From the NCBI GenBank assembly GCA_023206055.1, contig CP065366.1, forward strand, positions 2,542,001-2,606,000: 64,000 bases of DNA. The letters run 5' to 3'. The DNA comes from Vibrio cyclitrophicus. Lineage in GTDB: Bacteria; Pseudomonadota; Gammaproteobacteria; Enterobacterales; Vibrionaceae. The translations under genes and the position numbers were made by a program. This document shows positions 43,581-52,247 of this stretch, one piece after another. Every line of letters starts with the position of its first letter. Within the stretch, counting starts at the first letter, position 1. The notes below the pieces were generated by a model. That model ran no database searches, was not told the DNA's origin, and saw only the letters and a list, made by a program, of their open reading frames with translations.

Positions 43581-45209
43581 TCAATCGAACTCTCGGTCGG
43601 CACTCATTCTCCGTTTTTTGGGGGAAGCAGTGTTCAGGTTTTCCCTATTATCTAGGAGGGCGTCTTTCATCCCACATACAAGTGCCTGCTGTATTGGGTT
43701 TCCATCCAATTTTGTCATGTGAGCTGACATCCTTCTTTCTAATAAAGTCAGTAGTTCTTTCTCATCCCTTTGTTCAAAGACAAATGATTTCATCAGATCT
43801 TGAAAGATGGGAGCTAACGTCTCAATAACGGTATGAGTCAGTTTAGCAATCACCTTTTTTAGATATGAGATCGATTTCTCTAACTGTTCATTTTTTTCTT
43901 CACTGTGTAGAGCTTTTGATTCTGCCGTTTTGAGCTGTTCTTTGACTGTTGATAGATCGGTTAAGGTTGTATCCAGTTGATTGGTTGCAGTGTTTGTGGC
44001 CGATCGTAGTAAGTCTATATCTACATGTAATCTCCTTATTTTTTCTTGTTCCTCCTTTTGTTTATTTTTAACTTCGTTGATGTGTTGATTTAATTGGCTC
44101 AACTCCTCGAGCTTCAATGCGATTATTTGCTCAATTTGCAGTTGCTCGTTTTCCAGCATTCTAGTGTGATAATTATAATCCCTTTCACTTTTTTTTTGCT
44201 TTCCTTGCCGGCGCATTTCTTTTACTTTTTGTTTATCTTTCTGAAGTTCTTGATTGAACTCCATGCTCAATCCTTTTTCTATGAAGAGGTTTTTATTCAT
44301 AAACCGCCGAAAACATTCCTGCAACAGCGCTCCATGCTCTGATTGCTCCCTTCTTGTAAAGCACGCTCCTTTCCTGTATTGAATTGGCGAGTGTGAGTGG
44401 TCCAAGAAGTTCTTCATCATTTGAGCTAGATTTGCTTTGGCTACTCTAAGATCCCACTCTTTAGTTCGGCTATTTTGCGCGTTAAGGAAGAGGTGGACAT
44501 GTTCCCCAGTATCTTCATTGAGACTTCTTTCATCGCTATGAACAAACACTGAGATGATTTCATATTCTTTGAAGTAGAGGCGGTAATAATCCATCAGTGC
44601 TTCAGCCATTTCACGGCCACAAACAAGGTCCTGAGAAACTTCATTTCGGTGTGGGATGACAAAAATCGACTCTTCTACCAAGTTTGAGTTCAAATTTTTA
44701 GGGAACGAAACCAGTTTGTTATGAAGTGAAATGTACTTCTCAAAAGCGTTCAGCCTCTGCTTCTTGCGAGAGAAATCAATACTCCTAGCTTCATTAAGCA
44801 AAGAGTCGAGTTTAAGCGGGACATGTTCAGGGGTGCCTAAAATCTTAGCGATAAAATTAGTCCCCTCGGGATTTCCCTTTTCTGATTGTAAAGCGGCTTT
44901 TAGTTTCTTCTTATATGCTCTCTTTCTTTGTTTACATTTAGTTAGGCCTTCTTGAGGTTTCTGAGGAAGTCTTATAGATTCGATAAACTGGGATTTATCG
45001 TCATTGCTCAATTCATCAAGTTTCGTCCATTGGTTATTGATATATACTTGGTTGAGGTGACTGAGATCTGGATTCCATTCAATGGTTTCAGATTTCGCAT
45101 TTTCATCTCGGATACTATGTCCTGCTGACTTCTTAAGCTTGGCCTGTTTTTCTGCTGTGCCGGAATACGGAAGCGTTGAAAAAAAGCATGTGATGGCTTT
45201 ATTTTTCAT
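43581..45209 (-). CDS. MobV-like relaxase (plasmid recombination/mobilisation protein)
   Basis: 542 residues. The N-terminus matches MobV motif I (GHSIRDENAK followed by N-x-D and LNQVY, residues 30-56). The metal/catalytic motif H-x-D-E...H-x-H is clear: His224-Ser-Asp226-Glu227 and His237-Val-His239 followed by LFLNAQ. The canonical form is HxDExTPHxH, so there are about six extra residues between the two halves. After residue 310 the protein is a long coiled coil to about 470. Expected role: nick oriT and pilot strand transfer with helper conjugation machinery. GAGGACTAC precedes the start. Assignment rests on motifs only. Confidence 0.7.
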   Translation of the reverse strand: MKNKAITCFFSTLPYSGTAEKQAKLKKSAGHSIRDENAKSETIEWNPDLSHLNQVYINNQWTKLDELSNDDKSQFIESIRLPQKPQEGLTKCKQRKRAYKKKLKAALQSEKGNPEGTNFIAKILGTPEHVPLKLDSLLNEARSIDFSRKKQRLNAFEKYISLHNKLVSFPKNLNSNLVEESIFVIPHRNEVSQDLVCGREMAEALMDYYRLYFKEYEIISVFVHSDERSLNEDTGEHVHLFLNAQNSRTKEWDLRVAKANLAQMMKNFLDHSHSPIQYRKGACFTRREQSEHGALLQECFRRFMNKNLFIEKGLSMEFNQELQKDKQKVKEMRRQGKQKKSERDYNYHTRMLENEQLQIEQIIALKLEELSQLNQHINEVKNKQKEEQEKIRRLHVDIDLLRSATNTATNQLDTTLTDLSTVKEQLKTAESKALHSEEKNEQLEKSISYLKKVIAKLTHTVIETLAPIFQDLMKSFVFEQRDEKELLTLLERRMSAHMTKLDGNPIQQALVCGMKDALLDNRENLNTASPKKRRMSADREFD

Positions 45210-45249
45210 TGTGTAGTCCTCGGGTTGTGTGTTGTTGTGTTGGGGTTGA

Positions 45250-45364
45250 GGGGCGTAGCCCCCACCAAGAAGCTTTCGTTCATCTTTTACGCAGTAAAAG
45301 TGTTGCGAAAGTGTCCTTGGTTACGATGTCGTTATCTTTTTGAAAGCCGGTGTCGAGACACCGG
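45250..45364. other. Three perfect hairpins between mob-like and second integrase genes (candidate oriT)
   Basis: GGGGC-GTA-GCCCC (45250-45262), CTTTTAC-GCA-GTAAAAG (45284-45300) and CCGGTGTC-GA-GACACCGG (45347-45364) lie in a 165-bp gap directly upstream of the relaxase-like gene and downstream of the second integrase. The last could also act as a terminator stem, but it has no strong T run. Confidence 0.45.
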
Positions 45365-45375
45365 AATGAGGCAAA

Positions 45376-46368
45376 TTAAAGGATGGGTTTGTCGACCGAA
45401 TTTGCAGCTTTCTGAAAGTGCAAATCAATCAGGTTGGGGTAGTCTTTTGCGTCTTCTTCAATCCACTTTGAGTAATGCTTATAAAGCATATCTAGCGTGT
45501 TGTGCCCTAGTTGAGACCTTATCCAATAAAGATTTGCCCCACTCAAAATAGCTTGAGATGCGAATGTATGACGGGCCTGACTCGCACCTCGATGAGCGAC
45601 GTTGGCTGTAACGAGCCAGTTTTTAAAGGTGCGATCTATTGCTTTATCTTTTTGGTAAAATTTCCCTGTATCAAGATTAGGGAATAGAGGTTTTGCGGTA
45701 AGTTTGGTTCGGGTCTTTTGATCACTTTCGGTGATATGGATTTCTTGAGCCGCTAAGCCAAAGATTGAACTTAACTGGTTTTCAATTATCTTTTGGGCTG
45801 TCTTAGACAATTGAATCCTACGCTTTGATCCCGTAGTTTTTGGCCTTTTAAAGTGATTAACTACGCAAGCTCTCTCGACTTTAAGCTCTCTTTTTACTGG
45901 GTCATAATCATCAACAACTAGTGCCAACCACTCACTTTTTCGAAGCCCTGTATGGCAAGCCAGAAGGACCCCATTTTTAACACTTGAGCAAGCTGCTGCT
46001 TGGTGAGTTAAACGGGTTATATCATTCAGTGTGAATGGATTACAGCTAATGGGAGCATTTTGTAAGTTATGGATACCATCAACTGGAGATTGTGTAATAA
46101 GCCGATCCCCAACTGCAAACGTGAATACTTTTCGGATAAGTGTCAGGTCTTCATTTAGTGTTTTGTTTGTAAGATCATTGTGTACATGTAAGTAGCGAAG
46201 AATACAGCTTCGTACGATATCTCGTATGTCGAGTTCTCCGAAAAACGTTACGATACGTTTTAACTTAGATCTCCATGCTTTTATTGTTGAGTTAGCGTAA
46301 GTTCCTTTTTCAAGTTCGAACATTGTTTCTGCTACCGTGCGAAACAAAAACTTATCTCTGCATTTCAT
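45376..46368 (-). CDS. Second tyrosine recombinase
   Basis: 330 residues. SAM-like core-binding domain at about 15-100, then the catalytic domain: Arg143 in CHTGLRKSEWLALV, the beta-hairpin lysine in RPKTTGSKRRI, Arg266/His267 in ASQARHTFASQ, His289 in QLGHNTL and nucleophile Tyr299 in YKHYSKW. Points away from the first integrase, with the mob-like gene between them. It is closer to short phage or Xer-like enzymes than to the 422-residue integrase, so the two are not recent duplicates. Confidence 0.9.
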   Translation of the reverse strand: MKCRDKFLFRTVAETMFELEKGTYANSTIKAWRSKLKRIVTFFGELDIRDIVRSCILRYLHVHNDLTNKTLNEDLTLIRKVFTFAVGDRLITQSPVDGIHNLQNAPISCNPFTLNDITRLTHQAAACSSVKNGVLLACHTGLRKSEWLALVVDDYDPVKRELKVERACVVNHFKRPKTTGSKRRIQLSKTAQKIIENQLSSIFGLAAQEIHITESDQKTRTKLTAKPLFPNLDTGKFYQKDKAIDRTFKNWLVTANVAHRGASQARHTFASQAILSGANLYWIRSQLGHNTLDMLYKHYSKWIEEDAKDYPNLIDLHFQKAANSVDKPIL

Positions 46369-46840
46369 GATGCAAACCTCATTTTTATTTGAGATCTACG
46401 TTACAGATTTACAAAAAAACCGTCAATAACACTGGCAAATCATAAGTGCATGATTTTACTATAAAATAATTACACACCCCAACATTATTGCTTAAATAAC
46501 AATTGCTTAAAAAAGTAATTAAGCGATATCGCATAATATAACCAACCAATCTATTTAACTTATTAATGAATTTTAACCAGCAAAAACCACCATAATTAAC
46601 CACTAAAATTAGTTAATGATGTTGAATTGGTTATATTTTTAAACATGATCTATTGAAATATGAAATTCATAATTTTTTGTTTATCTTAATCACTTTGATA
46701 TGTAGGAAGTTGGCTATTTTTAATGGGTTTAGCTATTTTCGCTCAATAGCAGTGTTGTTTGCACCATCTAAGGAATGAAAGAAAAATGTTACGTTTTGGC
46801 ATATAGTACAAATTAAGTATGACAAAACGTATCATTAAAA
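46369..46840. other. AT-rich gene-free spacer
   Basis: 470 bp, very AT-rich, between divergent int2 and the AbiEi-like gene. A minus frame at 46409-46603 has no ribosome site and looks like chance. Presumably carries both promoters. Confidence 0.5.
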
Positions 46841-47437
46841 ATGAATCCATCACAACTCGATAAGCTTAAAAAGCTATCCATATTCACCACCTCAGACGCT
46901 GCAAAATTCAATGTAACTCGTGCCGCCCTTTCTCGCGCTGTGGAAAAAGGTGACATAGAAAAACTACAGCGAGGGCTCTACGGGTATATAGGTAGAGAAG
47001 AATCGGAGATGCACTCTTTTGCTGAGGTCAGTGTCAGAGCGAAAAAAGGGGTTATCTGCCTTCTATCAGCACTCAGTTACCACAATCTCACTACCCAAGC
47101 ACCTTTTCAGATATGGCTCAGCATTAAAAAAAATGATAGAGCTCCCAATATTGAGTACCCAAGCATTAAGATTGTTCGTACCAGGGACGTGAAGGATTTG
47201 GGGGTGATCTCAACACAAGTTGATGGCATCCCTATTTTAGTAACGGACGTTGAGCGGACGATTGTTGATTGCTTTAAGTTCCGCAACAAGATCGGGATTG
47301 ATGTCGCGATTGAAGCACTTACAGAGGCAAAAAGAGCTAACAGATTAGAGCAAGGGAAGCTCTGGGAGTATGTAAAGCATTACAGAATGACAAATGTAAT
47401 GATGCCCTATATGGAGATAATAAACTACAGTGGGTAG
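46841..47437 (+). CDS. AbiEi-family antitoxin/transcription factor-like protein
   Basis: 198 residues. An N-terminal winged helix (FTTSDAAKFNVTRAALSRAVEKGDIEKLQRGLYGY) and a C-terminal domain with VTDVERTIVDCFKFRNKIGIDVAIEAL match the AbiEi type IV antitoxins, which repress their own operon and counter a nucleotidyltransferase toxin (AbiEii). No AbiEii-type gene follows, so it appears orphaned. No clear Shine-Dalgarno sequence before the ATG. Probable cargo of the mobile region. Confidence 0.78.
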   Translation: MNPSQLDKLKKLSIFTTSDAAKFNVTRAALSRAVEKGDIEKLQRGLYGYIGREESEMHSFAEVSVRAKKGVICLLSALSYHNLTTQAPFQIWLSIKKNDRAPNIEYPSIKIVRTRDVKDLGVISTQVDGIPILVTDVERTIVDCFKFRNKIGIDVAIEALTEAKRANRLEQGKLWEYVKHYRMTNVMMPYMEIINYSG

Positions 47438-47494
47438 TCACTTACTTCTAACACGTTGTTACCTTCTTTTATAGAGTGCTAGATTGAACATTGA

Positions 47495-47839
47495 TCATAT
47501 TGTAAAAAGCCCAGCAATTGCTTCGACGGTTATATTCTCAGGACAATGACCATAACGCTCCTCTAAAGCGTGGAATTGCTCAAGTGTGAAGCATATAGCC
47601 AAAGAATTTAAGCGTTTTCCTTTGAGGGTTTCCAGAGGAAAAGCAGCGGTAGAGCAACTTATATCAACTTCTCCCCAAATAACACGCTGACCGTCGCGCT
47701 TTTTATAGCGTTCATCTTGCTTGAGGATGCTTCTGCCTTTCAAGGTATCAATTATAAATCTTAAAGGGAGGTCGTTTATCTTTGCTAAATGCAGCAATGT
47801 GTTGACCTTCGTTTTATAGCGCTTACTAAAATATCGCAT
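47495..47839 (-). CDS. Hypothetical protein
   Basis: 114 residues from ATG 47839, chosen because AGGAAAACT lies directly upstream; the frame continues open to 47917 without a better site. Basic N-terminus (MRYFSKRYKTKVNTLLHLAK), no membrane segment or signal. Residues near the end (FTLEQFHALEERYGHCPENITVEAIAGLF) look helical. Not recognised. Convergent with the AbiEi-like gene but not the expected AbiEii toxin, which is about 300 residues with a GSxxxxxxD nucleotidyltransferase motif. Confidence 0.5.
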   Translation of the reverse strand: MRYFSKRYKTKVNTLLHLAKINDLPLRFIIDTLKGRSILKQDERYKKRDGQRVIWGEVDISCSTAAFPLETLKGKRLNSLAICFTLEQFHALEERYGHCPENITVEAIAGLFTI

Positions 47840-48856
47840 AGTTTTCCTGATACAGTTTCTTGAATACTTGTGTAGTTTTATAACTAACCACAGACGATTA
47901 AACTGCAGCAGTGACATTACCTAGTTTAAACCCCTTGATTCTATTTTGCTGGTTAACGAATGTCAGGTTAACTGTCGATAGCTGCTTAGCAAATTCATAT
48001 AACTCAAAATTCACAAAGTATGAAAATGGGCATAATTGTGCGGTTCTTTCATAAAAGTAACATGTTGATCTTTGAACTGTAAATCGCTCAAAAAGCGCCA
48101 CAAACTCACAAGGGTGTGTAATTTCGTGGGGTTAAATCTAGAACCTACGATTAGATTTGCTACATTCACTTCCTCTCGCAACTGTATGCCTAAACCTCAT
48201 TTCAAAATAACCAAATGGAAGCAATACGGTCTTAACCATGCAGCCCTCAGAGTTAGTTCCACTTCGCTAAATATAGACTAACTGAGGGAGTGGGTTCCAT
48301 AAATCGTGTTAACGTATTTACTATGTGGCTTATTTTTCAAACCCACCACATACCTACGGTGCTCAGGAAGGTTAAATCTTTTACCTTATTTACCTGCGCC
48401 CACTGAATGGCAAATACAGGCGCAATTGAGCCCGAAATAATCACCTCTTCGATAATCTCGGTCACGTGGTTTTTACTAATAAATGACCGCTGGTTCAAAC
48501 TATTTCAATTACTAAATCAGCTGCAAAATGACGGAAGTTTAACCAGTCTGTGCGGTGAACAAATATCAGAAGTGTTTGTCGAGGTGATGGGAGTTAATAT
48601 GGATTATGAGCAAGTGGTATAAGCATTAAATTCATTGTGGGTTATGTACTTACTACTTGGTGTAAGAAGTAGAAGGTAATTCTGTGCTCAATTAAGTTCA
48701 AAGTAGCTGTGTAGTTACGAATTTGGTGCTATAGAGAACAAACTTGTTAACAAAGTGTGATTCAGCCCTATTAAAAGCTCGATTTTAAAGTTAACCTTAT
48801 CAGCTTGAATGTGGTATTAATTTCCCTCCATCATCTAATAAAGCAAGGAATAAATA
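47840..48856. other. Gene-poor stretch with insertion-sequence debris
   Basis: About 1 kb without a convincing gene. It contains the decayed IS5-type fragment at 48111-48281. A 71-codon frame at 48407-48622 (+) has no ribosome site and no family resemblance and is left uncalled. Confidence 0.55.
48111..48281 (+). pseudogene. Decayed 5' end of an IS5-family transposase
   Basis: From ATG 48186 the translation MPKPHFKITKWKQYGLNHAA matches the typical IS5-group start MPKPRYKTTNWKQYN-x-AL, continues degenerately to LNID and stops at 48281. The upstream 75 bp (from AGGGTGTGTAATTTCG) resembles the left end of the better-preserved fragment at 49301. The rest of the element is missing. Confidence 0.7.
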
Positions 48857-49087
48857 ATGGAGCAATGGTTACCTAGTTTAATCACAGAAACGCCTAGTGA
48901 GGGTTTTGAACTGGCGATTAAGTTGAGCAGAATGGGAGTAAAGAAAACTCAACCAGACATGGAGGTTTTACATAAGTTAAGACCCGAATACTCAGAAAGT
49001 GCATCGCTGCTTATTGAATCATCAAAGACAATTGCAATGCATTTTCAGACAGTATCTCAGGCTAATAACTATTGGAGAGATAATTAA
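48857..49087 (+). CDS. Small hypothetical protein
   Basis: 76 residues with a good AGGAATAAATA ribosome site before the ATG. Predicted helical and soluble; contains FELAIKLSRMGVKKTQPDMEVLHKL and a C-terminal HFQTVSQANNYWRDN. No family recognised. The ribosome site and a regular codon pattern are the only support for it being real. Confidence 0.5.
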   Translation: MEQWLPSLITETPSEGFELAIKLSRMGVKKTQPDMEVLHKLRPEYSESASLLIESSKTIAMHFQTVSQANNYWRDN

Positions 49088-49300
49088 ATTCACATAAGGC
49101 CTTGTGATTGTAGAGGCCATTTAACGTTACACTCGTTGTGCGTAGGTAAAATGACATGGTCGATTTACCATAATCACTTGGTGTGCACCTCAACCAAGCC
49201 TATTAACTAGTGCGATTATACTCATCGCACTAGCTCTTCAAGCATGTGTGGAACAAACTTTTGTCGGATAAGCGACACCTATTACCGAGGTAAACACCCC

Positions 49301-49425
49301 GGCTTTGTTGCGTAATTCAATGGAACTAAATCCAGAGCCTACGAGCTGATCAGCTACGTCCACTATCTCTCGTAGCCCTCATGCCTAAACCACGTTACAA
49401 AACAACCAACTGGAAGCAATACATC
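49301..49425 (+). pseudogene. Left end of an IS5-family element, cut by IS66
   Basis: Begins with the terminal-repeat-like GGCTTTGTTGCGTAATTC. ATG at 49381 opens MPKPRYKTTNWKQY, the IS5-group transposase start, and is interrupted at 49425 where the IS66 terminal repeat GTAAGC begins. Beyond the IS66 (52039 onward) the transposase frame does not resume, so most of this element was deleted before or after the insertion. Confidence 0.75.
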
Positions 49426-49508
49426 GTAAGCATCTACGAACCGACTCATTGATTTTCTAATATCAACACAGATACTGCCAACTAAGGCGGTATCTGTCAT
49501 GCTGAACG

Positions 49509-51194
49509 CTATTCGGGAATGGGGGACTTGTCCGTTTTTGGCATGTTCCAAGGAAGAAGATGACCATGGTCGTCCTCACTCTTCAGTTTCGGGATTTCTC
49601 GTAGCACGTATTCGAGGTACTCATACGGCTCACAGTCGTTAGCCTTCGCGGTTTCGATAAGACTGTACAGCACGGCACTGGCGCGGGCACCATTATGAGT
49701 CTTCGAGAACAACCAGTTGTTCCGACCCACCGTGAACGGACGTACTGAACGTTCCGCTCGGTTATTATCCATGCTTAACCGGCCATCATCGATAGCTCGT
49801 ACTAGCTTCGACCATTGATTGAGACTGTAGCTAATCGCCTCTCCCAGTTTACTTTTAGGGGGCACTTGAGTGACCGATTTATCTAACCACGCCTTGAACT
49901 CATTGAGCAGAGACTGAGTCTTTGATTGGCGGGTAACATATCGCTCTTCCCTCGTCTTATCTTTGAGTGCTTGTTCAACACGATAGAGCTTTTGGAACCA
50001 ACTGACTGCCCACTGGATTTTACCCTCTTTACCTTGCTTGCCTTTTGGTTGGCTCTGCTCTGCCTCTATGAACTTGCGTCTTGCATGTGCCCAGCAACCC
50101 ACTAGCTTCGCCTCTGTCTTTTCATACGCTTTATACCCATCAACATGAAGGTATCCAGTGTAGTTTGACAGGTACGATTGAGGGCAGTGGTGACCCCGAC
50201 TCCCTTCCTGGTAGTCGAACAAGACGATACCGGGAGATTGCGCATTACCGCCCCGGTCTGGACCACACCCATACAACCAGATGTAACTTTTCTTTCTTTC
50301 GTCATCGAGCACGGTCAATGTGGTCTCGTCCGCGAACAGAACATCTTGAGTAAGAAGGGTTTCTTTCAGTAAGGCGATTAACGGCTCTACCTTATCAGCG
50401 CAACGCAGTATCCACTGACTCATCGTTTTTCGGCTGAGCGCTAACCCATATTGTCTAAACAGCGATTCTTGACGATAGAGAGGCAGGGCATAGTGGTATT
50501 TGTTCGTGATAATTTGCGCAAGCAAAGAGGGAGTCGCGATGCTTTTCGGGATAATCGATGCTGGCGGTGGAGCCATTGCAACAACGCTCTTCTCTCCTAA
50601 CGCATCACATTGACGGCAGACGTATTTGGGCCTTTCGGTGATTTCGACATACAACCTGGCTGGAATATACACCAGTTTTTCACTGGTGCTTTGTCCCATC
50701 CTGCAGAGCATCGACTGGCAACACGAGCATGTTTTTTCTGATTCTGATATGTCCACCACAACACGCTCTCGTGGTAGGTCTTCGGGAAGCTTTGGGCGAC
50801 CACGACGTTTGGTCTCGGAGGAAGTGTTTTCCGCTTCCGAGGCGTCATCATTCGGATTATCGGGCGCTTCTTCTTTTTCTATCGTATTGGCATGAGTCTC
50901 CGCTTCATTGAACTCTAAGTCCTGAGGGGGCAGGGTTTCACTACGACTACCAAAGCGTTTACGCCGCGCTAGGTTGAGTTTTTCAACCAGAGATTGGATG
51001 GTTAATTCGCTCTCGCTTAGAGATTGGCGAAGTGTGAGTACGTTCGATTTACTCTCGTCTAGAGATTGTCGAAGTGTGAGTATGTTCGATTCACTTTCGC
51101 CTAGAGATTGGTGAAGAGTGAGTACCGTAGATTCAAGCTCAGTCACTTTTGAACGTAAGAGCGCTAGCTCATCTTCTTTATTTTTGTTTGGCAT
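49509..51194 (-). CDS. IS66 family transposase TnpC
   Basis: 561 residues, apparently intact. An N-terminal coiled coil of 14-residue repeats (SLDESKSNVLTLRQ type, residues 20-75) is followed by zinc-binding CSCC (156-159) and CRQC (193-196), then a DDE catalytic domain with Asp289 in FADETTLTVL, the Asp in YLHVDGYKAYE and the Glu in MDNNRAERSVRPF. The tail ends with the IS66 C-terminal domain (AVLYSLIETAKANDCEPYEYL). Catalyses movement of the IS with TnpA/TnpB. Confidence 0.93.
   Translation of the reverse strand: MPNKNKEDELALLRSKVTELESTVLTLHQSLGESESNILTLRQSLDESKSNVLTLRQSLSESELTIQSLVEKLNLARRKRFGSRSETLPPQDLEFNEAETHANTIEKEEAPDNPNDDASEAENTSSETKRRGRPKLPEDLPRERVVVDISESEKTCSCCQSMLCRMGQSTSEKLVYIPARLYVEITERPKYVCRQCDALGEKSVVAMAPPPASIIPKSIATPSLLAQIITNKYHYALPLYRQESLFRQYGLALSRKTMSQWILRCADKVEPLIALLKETLLTQDVLFADETTLTVLDDERKKSYIWLYGCGPDRGGNAQSPGIVLFDYQEGSRGHHCPQSYLSNYTGYLHVDGYKAYEKTEAKLVGCWAHARRKFIEAEQSQPKGKQGKEGKIQWAVSWFQKLYRVEQALKDKTREERYVTRQSKTQSLLNEFKAWLDKSVTQVPPKSKLGEAISYSLNQWSKLVRAIDDGRLSMDNNRAERSVRPFTVGRNNWLFSKTHNGARASAVLYSLIETAKANDCEPYEYLEYVLREIPKLKSEDDHGHLLPWNMPKTDKSPIPE
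51019..51144 (-). repeat. 42-bp repeats in tnpC coiled-coil region
   Basis: AGAGATTG-initiated units recur at 51019, 51061 and 51103 (period 42 bp, 14 codons); a shorter-spaced related copy starts at 50989. Confidence 0.8.
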
Positions 51195-51250
51195 ATAAGG
51201 AAGATCGCAAAGACCCGCGAAAGTTCCTTATACGCTATTATTTTTTTAAT

Positions 51251-51607
51251 TTAATTAAGACTTTGGTAATTCAATGTTTGATGGGGTTTCATTTTTTCGA
51301 TGTCGAGTCCATCGAGCAACCAATGCCACTGCTCTTCCGTTAATGAGAGTGTTTGCCCTGGCATTTTTCTTGGCCAAGCGAACTTGTCTTTTTCGAGTCG
51401 CTTTTGCCAGAGGCAAAAGCCATTACGCTGCCAGTAGAGAACTTTGATCTTATCCCGCGTACGATTACAGAAGACGAATAGCGCTTCGGAGAAGGGATTA
51501 AGGTTCATATTCTGTTCAACGATAAAGCTCAAGCCGTTAATGCCCTTTCTAAAATCGACGGGCGCCTTGTGGAGATAGACGACATAGGTATCAGGGAACA
51601 TTTTCAT
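51251..51607 (-). CDS. IS66 accessory protein TnpB
   Basis: 118 residues from ATG 51607, which overlaps the tnpA stop (ATGA). Matches IS66 Orf2/TnpB: MFPDTYVVYLHKAPVDFRKGINGL and ALFVFCNRTRDKIKVLYWQRNGFCLWQKRLEK. Needed for IS66 transposition, exact role unknown. Confidence 0.93.
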   Translation of the reverse strand: MKMFPDTYVVYLHKAPVDFRKGINGLSFIVEQNMNLNPFSEALFVFCNRTRDKIKVLYWQRNGFCLWQKRLEKDKFAWPRKMPGQTLSLTEEQWHWLLDGLDIEKMKPHQTLNYQSLN

Positions 51608-51957
51608 ACAACAGCAAGCTCCTTCAATAAAAGAGCCAGCCACCGTGAACTGACATCACGGGGTATACGAAGAGAGCAGGCCCCCGCTTCCAGGCGTAAT
51701 TCCGTGGGTAACGTAGAGGTTGGCTGTTGCTCGGTTTTGGTGTTTGGCTTGGCTGTTTTTTCAACGGCAACGAATTCAGAAGGTGAATCTTCTCGTTTTT
51801 TAGGCATGTTGACTAAGTGGTGTAGTTTGCGACGGTTGTTGTCAAACGTTTTTGGGTGAAGATTATGCTCTAAACAAAACTGAGCGGAAGACCGCTCACT
51901 ATTGTAATACTTCAGCACAAGGCGTAGCCATTCTTGTTGAGATCTATGCTGAGACAT
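51604..51957 (-). CDS. IS66 accessory protein TnpA
   Basis: 117 residues. Helix-turn-helix start (QEWLRLVLKYYNSERSSAQFCLEHNLHPKTFDNNRRKLH), typical of IS66 TnpA. First gene of the IS operon; TnpB starts within its stop codon. Confidence 0.9.
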   Translation of the reverse strand: MSQHRSQQEWLRLVLKYYNSERSSAQFCLEHNLHPKTFDNNRRKLHHLVNMPKKREDSPSEFVAVEKTAKPNTKTEQQPTSTLPTELRLEAGACSLRIPRDVSSRWLALLLKELAVV

Positions 51958-52063
51958 TTTCGAGTACCTTTAACGATCAAAGTTAAAGGTTACGACGTTT
52001 ATTGAAAGGGTTGAATGAGTCGATTTAAAGACGCTTACCTTACATTATATTTAAATTAGGCAG

Positions 52064-52082
52064 TTACACAAAACCTGTTACC
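52064..52082. other. Possible right-end remnant of the IS5-type element
   Basis: AGTTACACAAAACCTG-like sequence just right of the IS66 partly matches the inverse of the left-end repeat (AATTACGCAACAAAGCC). About ten of fourteen core positions agree; suggestive only. Confidence 0.3.
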
Positions 52083-52121
52083 AGCTCCTCAATGTTCTGG
52101 TTACTACGGAGCTCCTAAGAT

Positions 52122-52155
52122 AAAAAAGCGACAAAGCCTTACCTTGTCGCTTTTT
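52122..52155 (-). terminator. Terminator of the RTX gene
   Basis: GCGACAA (52128-52134) pairs with TTGTCGC (52144-52150). The left poly-A is the U tail for leftward transcription. Confidence 0.75.
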
Positions 52156-52247
52156 AAATAATGCTGTTAATTGCTAGTGTGCTCTATAGCATAAACAAAC
52201 TTAGCAGCATGTAGCGATATCTATTCCCTTCTGATATCGCACCTTGC

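Larger units (their letters stand above)
49426..52038 (-). mobile_element. IS66-family insertion sequence
   Basis: About 2.6 kb with the three IS66 genes tnpA-tnpB-tnpC reading leftward. Ends are imperfect inverted repeats: GTAAGCATCT...CCGACTCATT at 49426 and, reading inward from 52038 on the minus strand, GTAAGCGTCT...TCGACTCATT. Flanking octamers AATACATC and CTTACATT do not form a clean 8-bp target duplication, suggesting an older insertion or a rearrangement. Confidence 0.88.

Noticed and set aside
47898..48101. 67-codon frame on the minus strand
   Set aside because: Would need a GTG without a ribosome site, and its composition is random.
48407..48622. 71-codon frame as a gene
   Set aside because: No ribosome site and no family resemblance, in a zone of insertion-sequence debris.
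51019..51144. CRISPR-like array
   Set aside because: The 42-bp repeats have no unique spacers and are coding repeats in tnpC.
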